From positions 6,264 through 70,263 of the forward strand of contig JBCBQC010000023.1 of the NCBI GenBank assembly GCA_039820405.1: 64,000 nucleotides of DNA. The letters are read 5' to 3'. Position numbers and translations under genes: made by a program. The notes under the pieces are model-generated. The model saw nothing but the letters and a program-made list of their open reading frames with translations. It searched no databases and had not been told where the DNA came from. This document shows, piece after piece, positions 58,885-64,000 of this stretch. Position 1 is the stretch's first letter, and the number at the start of each line of letters is the position of its first letter. The DNA comes from CALLVY01 sp937899855. GTDB taxonomy: Bacteria; Bacteroidota; Bacteroidia; Chitinophagales; Saprospiraceae.

Positions 58885-60714
58885 ATGAAAAAAATAATAT
58901 TAATCGCACTATATCTTGCTCCCCTGACCCTCCTGGCCCAATTGCGGGTCGACAAGGTGGAGCCCCCCAACTGGTGGACCGGAATGCAATGGGAGGACTT
59001 ACAACTGATGGTTTACGGCCACGATCTGGCGGGTGCCACGGCGCGTTTTGTCGAAGCGGGGCCGGTCGTAAAACAGGTCCACCAAGTCGGCAATGCGCAC
59101 TACGCCTTTGTCGATGTGCAGCTGCCCCAAGATTTGCCGGCGGGTACCTACACCCTGCGGATTGAGCGGGAGGGGGAGCGGGTTGATCTGCCCTACGCCA
59201 TCGAGGCCCGGGCGGCGGCGACGGGACGTTACGCTGGCTTTGGCCCGGAAGACGTCGTCTACCTCATCACCCCCGATCGCTTTGCCAATGGCGATCCCAG
59301 CAACGACAGCCTCGTCAATCACCTGGACGAGTACGACCCCAGCCTGCCCGGTAAGCGGCACGGTGGTGACCTGCAGGGCATCATCGACCAACTCGATTAC
59401 CTGGCCGACTTGGGCGTCACGACGCTGTGGCTCAATCCCATCCTGGAGAATGCGGGGGAAAACTCCTACCACGGCTACGCCTGTACTGACTTGTACCGGG
59501 TAGACCCCCGTTTTGGAACCAACGAAAAGTACCGCGAACTGGTGGCCGCCGCTCACGAACGGGGGCTCAAGATCATCTTCGACCACGTCGCCAATCACAT
59601 TGGGATCCACCACGAGTGGATGAATGACCTGCCCACCCCCGATTGGGTCAATGGCTCGCGGGAGGAGCACTTGAGCGATAAGCATTACAAACTGTCGATC
59701 GTCGATCCCTACGCCGCGGACAATACGGAGGAATTGCTGCGCAGCTTCTGGTTTGTGGATGCCATGCCCGATTTGAACCAGCGCCAGCGCTTTTTGGCCC
59801 AGTACCTAATTCAGAATACGCTGTGGTGGATCGAGTATACGGGTTTGGATGGCATCCGGGAGGATACCTACCCCTACCCTTTCCAGGAATTTATGACCCG
59901 CTGGGAAAAGGCGATCTTAGCGGAATATCCCAATTTCAATATTGTCGGTGAGATTTGGAACAATGAACCTCCGGTGGTGGCGCTTTTTCAGAAGGACAGC
60001 TACCTACGCGGCAATTTTGAGACGCACCTGCCCAGCGTGATGGATTTTCCCTTATCGAGGGCCCTGCGGCAGTATTTGGAGGGGTACGGTAACCTCCGGG
60101 GGGTTTACACGATTTTTGCCCAGGATTTCCTCTACGCCGACCCCAGCAACTTGTTTACCTTTATCGACAACCACGACATGTCGCGCGCATACTTTGTAGC
60201 CGAGCAGAATGACGCCAAGATCAAGCAAGCGCTGACGATTTTGCTGACGACCCGGGGTATCCCGCAGTTGTTGTACGGTACGGAGTTGAACTTGCTGGGG
60301 GGGGAGAGCCACGTCGAATTGCGGCAGGATTTCCCCGGCGGATTTCCCCAGCACGAGCGGAGTGCCTTTACGGCGGAGGGGCGAACGCCTAACGAACGCG
60401 ATATCTTTGATTTTACCCAGCAATTGTTGCAGCTGCGTCAGCAGTATCCGGCGCTGGCGCAGGGAACTTTTACCCAGTATCCGGGTACTTGGAACAACGA
60501 CATTTACAAATACCTCAAGGGCGATGAGCAGGATCGTTTTCTGGTGGTGGTCAACGGACACGACGAGGAGCGGGAGGTAGATTTGAGTGAATTGCGGGAG
60601 GCGCTGGCGCCCTGCCGGACGGCGGTGGATTTGCTGACGGGCCGGGCGGTGAACCTGGAGGAAGATTTACGGATTGAGGCGCTGGGGGTTTGGCTGTTGA
60701 AGTTGGAAAGCTAA
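58885..60714 (+). CDS. GH13 alpha-amylase / cyclomaltodextrinase-type hydrolase
   Basis: This 609-residue enzyme, with a signal peptide (IILIALYLAPLTLLAQ), should hydrolyse alpha-1,4-glucans in the periplasm. An N-terminal beta domain (about 20-110) resembles the cyclomaltodextrinase N-domain. The GH13 barrel shows all conserved regions: DHVANH, GIREDTYPY (nucleophile Asp about 327), VGEIW (acid/base Glu about 356) and FIDNHD (Asp about 431). The position just before the nucleophile is Glu instead of the more usual hydrophobic residue. It corresponds to SusA in the starch locus and lies directly after susE behind a terminator. Confidence 0.95.
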   Translation: MKKIILIALYLAPLTLLAQLRVDKVEPPNWWTGMQWEDLQLMVYGHDLAGATARFVEAGPVVKQVHQVGNAHYAFVDVQLPQDLPAGTYTLRIEREGERVDLPYAIEARAAATGRYAGFGPEDVVYLITPDRFANGDPSNDSLVNHLDEYDPSLPGKRHGGDLQGIIDQLDYLADLGVTTLWLNPILENAGENSYHGYACTDLYRVDPRFGTNEKYRELVAAAHERGLKIIFDHVANHIGIHHEWMNDLPTPDWVNGSREEHLSDKHYKLSIVDPYAADNTEELLRSFWFVDAMPDLNQRQRFLAQYLIQNTLWWIEYTGLDGIREDTYPYPFQEFMTRWEKAILAEYPNFNIVGEIWNNEPPVVALFQKDSYLRGNFETHLPSVMDFPLSRALRQYLEGYGNLRGVYTIFAQDFLYADPSNLFTFIDNHDMSRAYFVAEQNDAKIKQALTILLTTRGIPQLLYGTELNLLGGESHVELRQDFPGGFPQHERSAFTAEGRTPNERDIFDFTQQLLQLRQQYPALAQGTFTQYPGTWNNDIYKYLKGDEQDRFLVVVNGHDEEREVDLSELREALAPCRTAVDLLTGRAVNLEEDLRIEALGVWLLKLES

Positions 60715-60746
60715 GGGCTCAAAAAACGGTCTCCGGAGCGTCAAAT

Positions 60747-60781
60747 AATCGGCACTTTCGCAATGAGCGGGAGTGCCGATT
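60747..60781 (+). terminator. Hairpin after the amylase gene, weak terminator
   Basis: AATCGGCACT (60747-60756) pairs perfectly with AGTGCCGATT (60772-60781); only a weak T-rich tract follows (GTTATT). Confidence 0.5.
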
Positions 60782-60909
60782 GTTATTGGGGCACTCTGGC
60801 TAGATAATTGTACCTTTACCGTGCTGATCCTTTCCCAACCTATTTACCCAACTCATTGGGACAAGACTGGATAATCGTCCGGGCTTGTCCGTCTAAACTG
60901 TTATCTAAG

Positions 60910-63144
60910 ATGAAAAACAATTTACGTCTTTTACTCTTTTTCCTCTGGGCGCTTCCCTTGGGCCTGGTGGCACAAGAGAACACCGCTCTCACCTGTGCGG
61001 ATGGGATCGACAACGATGGCGACGGATTTATCGACTGTGAGGATGACGATTGTGTCACGCTCTCCGACGGTGGATGTGCCACCTGCCTCAACGACGGTTC
61101 TTCCTTTGCCGATTACGTGATCGACTACAGTCCGCGGTGTAGCTTTATTGAGCCGGCGAATACCATTCCCGAAAATGCCTTGGGGGTCAGCGATTTTGAC
61201 GTCACCCGCAGCGATGTGACCCTGGGGGAAGGGGGATCGATCACCCTGGGCTTTAGCAATAATTTGGTTATTAATTCGGGCAATAGTGATCCCGACGTTT
61301 GGGTCTTCGAAGTCGGTCCGCAGGTGGAGGCTTCGCGGCTGGAGCTGCGCCCCGTCAACAGTGCCACCATCGCCATTTTGGAGGCGGAGAACGTTCCGGA
61401 CGAAGACAATGATGGCTACTACGACTTTGGCAACATTGCGGGCTCCACCTCCTCCCTGGACATCGATTCCAAATTGGGTAACAACTACCCAGCCGAAGCC
61501 TTAAAATTCGATGCCATCCAGATCACCGATATCCCGGGGACTTGCTCGGGAAGTTTTCCCGGTGCCGACATCGACGCGGTCTGTGCCCTGTCTTCTTTTG
61601 ACTGTACGACCAGCGAAACGGAGCTTTCCTCGACCATTTGCCAGGGGGAAACCTTCGAGGGCTATTTCCTCACGGGGGTTTACGTCGATACCCTTACCCG
61701 GCAGGACGGCTGCGACAGCATTCGCACCATCGACCTCACTGTACTGGATGGCCCCACCGCTTTGGTGCGCGGGGACAGCATTGGCTGTGCAGGAGACACC
61801 CTGACGCTTTTTACGTCGAGTGGCGTGAGCTACGAGTGGAGTACGGGGGAGACCACCGATACGATCCGACGGGTGGTGACGATGGGAATGGAAATTTTCG
61901 TGACGGTGACCAATGCGGAGGGTTGTACCAGGGTCGGTAGCGTTTTTCAAACCGTCCTTTCCGGTGTCCCAGATTTTACCATCGATGGCCCCGAGGAGAT
62001 TTGTCAAAACGGCTCAGCCTTCTACAGCGTCACCATCGAAGAACCCTCCAATTACGATTTCCAATGGAGCGACGGTACCGACGGCCCGCCCCTCACCTTG
62101 TTTGACCCCTCGGAAGATACCCAGCTGATGGTGACCGTCACCAATTTATCCAGCGGCTGTAGCGAGGTGGCGACTCGATTTATTGAAATCCTTCCGCTAC
62201 CTACGCTCGACATTCTCGGGGACGAGACCCTTTGTGAGGGCACCTCGCTGGACCTGACGGGGGAAAGCCCGGAGACGGTCGACTACCTATGGAGTACTGG
62301 TGACACCACCCAGGTGATTACGGTAGCCCTGGAGCAATCGACCAGCATCAGTCTTACCGTTCGGGATGGCAACGGCTGCGAGCAATCGGACACAATCGAC
62401 ATCGAAGTTCTGCCCCAGCCAACGGTCAGCATCACGGGCAACCGGGCCATTTGTGCGGGCGATCCCCTACAATTGGCGGCCTCTAGTGAGGAGGCGCAGG
62501 AGTACAATTGGAGTACGGGGGATGAGGGTCCGATCATCCTGATTGACCCCGACAGTACGAGTGAGGTCAGCGTGGTGGTTACCGACGAAGCGGGTTGTAG
62601 TGGATCGGATACGGTGACGGTGGTGGTCAATCCATTGCCCAGCGTCAGTTTGAGCAGCGACTTGGATACGGTGTGCATCAACGATACGGCACAGTTGGTG
62701 GGGCAACCGCTGGGAGGTACGTTCTCCGGCCCCGGGGTAGCGGGCGATCTACTGCTGGGCGCGGATGCGGGCCTGGGTAGTCAGGAGATCATCTACGACT
62801 TTACGGACAGTTTGGGGTGTAGCAATCGGGATACGATTGAGGTGCTGGTGATCGAGGAAGGTTGCATCACGTCGATCCGTTCGGTGGACGAGCCGGTACT
62901 GGGCATTCGCATCAGTCCCAACCCCTTCTCCGACCACCTGTGGCTGGAATGGGATACTCCCGTGGGGGACAAAGAATGGCAGTTACAGATTCACGATCTT
63001 CGTGGCCAATTGCTGTATCAGCAGGAGTTGCCGAGGGCGGCGCTACAGACGCAGGTAGCGGTTCCGAATCTGGCGGCGGGCTTGTATTTGGTGCAGATTC
63101 GGTGGGGAGATACGGTGTACAGCACCAAACTGATCCGGCAGTAA
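60910..63144 (+). CDS. Secreted T9SS protein with Ig/PKD-like repeats
   Basis: The ATG at 60910 gives a 744-residue protein with signal peptide (LLLFFLWALPLGLVAQ). It starts with an aspartate-rich motif (CADGIDNDGDGFIDCEDDDC) like TSP3 calcium-binding repeats. A lectin-like beta domain containing NSGNSDPDVWVFEVGP follows, then about four Ig/PKD-like repeats with the core YxWSTGxT (61820-62800). The end is a type A sorting domain (ISPNPFSDHLWLEW, LQIHDLRGQLLYQQ, LAAGLYLVQIRWGD). It follows the glycan locus and may be a surface adhesin, but nothing ties it to starch. Confidence 0.9.
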   Translation: MKNNLRLLLFFLWALPLGLVAQENTALTCADGIDNDGDGFIDCEDDDCVTLSDGGCATCLNDGSSFADYVIDYSPRCSFIEPANTIPENALGVSDFDVTRSDVTLGEGGSITLGFSNNLVINSGNSDPDVWVFEVGPQVEASRLELRPVNSATIAILEAENVPDEDNDGYYDFGNIAGSTSSLDIDSKLGNNYPAEALKFDAIQITDIPGTCSGSFPGADIDAVCALSSFDCTTSETELSSTICQGETFEGYFLTGVYVDTLTRQDGCDSIRTIDLTVLDGPTALVRGDSIGCAGDTLTLFTSSGVSYEWSTGETTDTIRRVVTMGMEIFVTVTNAEGCTRVGSVFQTVLSGVPDFTIDGPEEICQNGSAFYSVTIEEPSNYDFQWSDGTDGPPLTLFDPSEDTQLMVTVTNLSSGCSEVATRFIEILPLPTLDILGDETLCEGTSLDLTGESPETVDYLWSTGDTTQVITVALEQSTSISLTVRDGNGCEQSDTIDIEVLPQPTVSITGNRAICAGDPLQLAASSEEAQEYNWSTGDEGPIILIDPDSTSEVSVVVTDEAGCSGSDTVTVVVNPLPSVSLSSDLDTVCINDTAQLVGQPLGGTFSGPGVAGDLLLGADAGLGSQEIIYDFTDSLGCSNRDTIEVLVIEEGCITSIRSVDEPVLGIRISPNPFSDHLWLEWDTPVGDKEWQLQIHDLRGQLLYQQELPRAALQTQVAVPNLAAGLYLVQIRWGDTVYSTKLIRQ

Positions 63145-63172
63145 GCGGGACGACAGAGCGCTTTATTAGCGG

Positions 63173-63212
63173 GAGGGGGGCGATCTTACGGAGGGTCGCC
63201 CCTCTTCTTTTT
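63173..63212 (+). terminator. Rho-independent terminator after the Ig-repeat gene
   Basis: A G/C-rich stem (GAGGGG..CGA against TCGCCCCTC, 63173-63204) is followed by TTCTTTTT on the plus strand. It lies about 30 bases past the stop. Confidence 0.75.
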
Positions 63213-63224
63213 ACTACGGGAAGC

Positions 63225-63947
63225 TTAGGCCCTTACGAAATGAACAACCAGTAGCAATCCCCAAAACAGGAGTCCCCAGCCCATCACTTTCCAAAAGGGG
63301 GTGGCTACGCGGCTACGGGCCCGTTGGCGGTTCTCATCGACCTTTTGAATTAGGCCATCTACGTAATCGGAGGATTGGGCTTTTTGATCCTCCGCCGGGC
63401 TTACGCCCGCCTTGACCGCGGTACTGGATTTTGGATCCGTCCCGTCCCCCTTTTCGAAGATGCCCTCCACCATGCTTTCCACCGCCGTCAAAACCCGCCC
63501 TTTAAAGGGGAGAAAACCCAGGGCGTTGCGCAGTTCGGGCAATACAAACTCCTGAACGACTTCTTGCGTAAAGGCGGTCCGATCGGTTGAGGCGTCCCGC
63601 TCCTGAGCCCGCCAGCGGTCGTACATCCGATCGATGGGATGGAGGACATTGGCGAGCAGTTCGGCGAAGGTTTGGATGAGGCCGCCGGCAATAAAATTCA
63701 CGCTGGCGGTCATGCCCAGCAAGAAGGCCCAGATCAGACCAAGGACCAAACCGAGGAGGGAGAGGAAAAAGCCTGCGTCGAGTTGAAAAAGGACAAAGTT
63801 CAGGCCCAGGTAAAGCAAAAGGCTGAGTCCCACGGCTTTTCCCAGGTGCCAAGGAATGAACTTGGCAAAGGTAAACAAGTCGAGGGCGGAGGCAATGGGG
63901 CTTCCTTCCTCCCCCTCGTATTCACTGATGATTTTTTTGATGTCCAT
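63225..63947 (-). CDS. Membrane protein of unknown function
   Basis: The 240-residue product is not recognised. It has two or three hydrophobic helices in the N-terminal half (AVGLSLLLYLGLNFVLFQL, FFLSLLGLVLGLIWAFLLGM, FIAGGLIQTFAELLANVL), a soluble middle segment with charged helices (YDRWRAQERDASTDRTAF) and a C-terminal tail helix (VMGWGLLFWGLLLVVHFV). It is convergent with the Ig-repeat gene. No partner gene is visible before the window ends. Confidence 0.75.
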   Translation of the reverse strand: MDIKKIISEYEGEEGSPIASALDLFTFAKFIPWHLGKAVGLSLLLYLGLNFVLFQLDAGFFLSLLGLVLGLIWAFLLGMTASVNFIAGGLIQTFAELLANVLHPIDRMYDRWRAQERDASTDRTAFTQEVVQEFVLPELRNALGFLPFKGRVLTAVESMVEGIFEKGDGTDPKSSTAVKAGVSPAEDQKAQSSDYVDGLIQKVDENRQRARSRVATPFWKVMGWGLLFWGLLLVVHFVRA

Positions 63948-64000
63948 GATGGGTAGCGAGCGTTGAGGGAGAAAATTAGGGTGTGTCTGAAAATTATCCT

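Noticed and set aside
1..64000. tRNA, rRNA and known riboswitch genes
   Set aside because: No cloverleaf-like tRNA sequence, rRNA segment or recognisable riboswitch core was noticed when reading the intergenic regions; a covariance-model search would be needed to exclude them.

Overview
The window looks like chromosomal DNA of a free-living Bacteroidota bacterium, most likely of the class Saprospiria (Lewinella-like). Supporting signs are several secreted proteins with C-terminal type IX secretion (T9SS) sorting domains, a SusC/SusD/SusE glycan-uptake locus, two LytS/LytTR signalling pairs, propeller-type membrane sensors, TANNTTTG-type -7 promoter boxes and the near absence of Shine-Dalgarno sequences. 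No rRNA, tRNA, CRISPR array, phage or complete insertion sequence was seen. One small MITE-like element is present. The genus is an inference.

Left part (1-18300): a giant cysteine-rich T9SS surface protein runs off the left edge. Next comes a minus-strand run of an ABC exporter, a small membrane protein and murB. It is followed by a GMC oxidoreductase, a YfiT-like DinB protein, an NTF2-like protein and a Tat-exported HisC-like aminotransferase. A lepA - histidine kinase - LytTR regulator operon follows, and then an AraC regulator with an SDR oxidoreductase.

Middle (18300-36200): a T9SS protein, a MacAB-like efflux operon (one ATPase, two permeases, one adaptor), a lipoprotein, and a Nudix-type regulator divergent from threonine aldolase. 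These are followed by a bifunctional-nuclease-family protein, etfBA, a TPR protein, dapF, an HtrA protease and a biotin-dependent carboxyltransferase with a 44-residue membrane protein behind it.

Right part (36200-64000): a TonB-dependent receptor, a propeller sensor kinase with its LytTR regulator, a BamA-like assembly factor, a small outer-membrane barrel followed by the MITE, a T9SS protein with nine Kazal-like repeats, folA and a DUF3467 protein. An alpha-glucan utilisation locus then follows: a membrane-spanning propeller/LuxR regulator, susC, an enlarged susD, susE, a GH13 amylase and a T9SS protein with Ig-like repeats. The regulator probably senses oligosaccharide in the periplasm and switches on a promoter at about 52406-52436. 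SusCDE then bind and import the sugar and the amylase cuts it.

Most striking observations: (1) the aminotransferase has lost its PLP lysine exactly where a 20-bp segment is a perfect inverted copy of sequence 61 bp away, the signature of a template-switch mutation or an assembly artefact; (2) SusD carries about 200 inserted residues that closely resemble the tail of the neighbouring SusE; (3) a secreted protein is built from nine Kazal-like modules; (4) a 164-bp MITE-like hairpin sits between a gene and its terminator.
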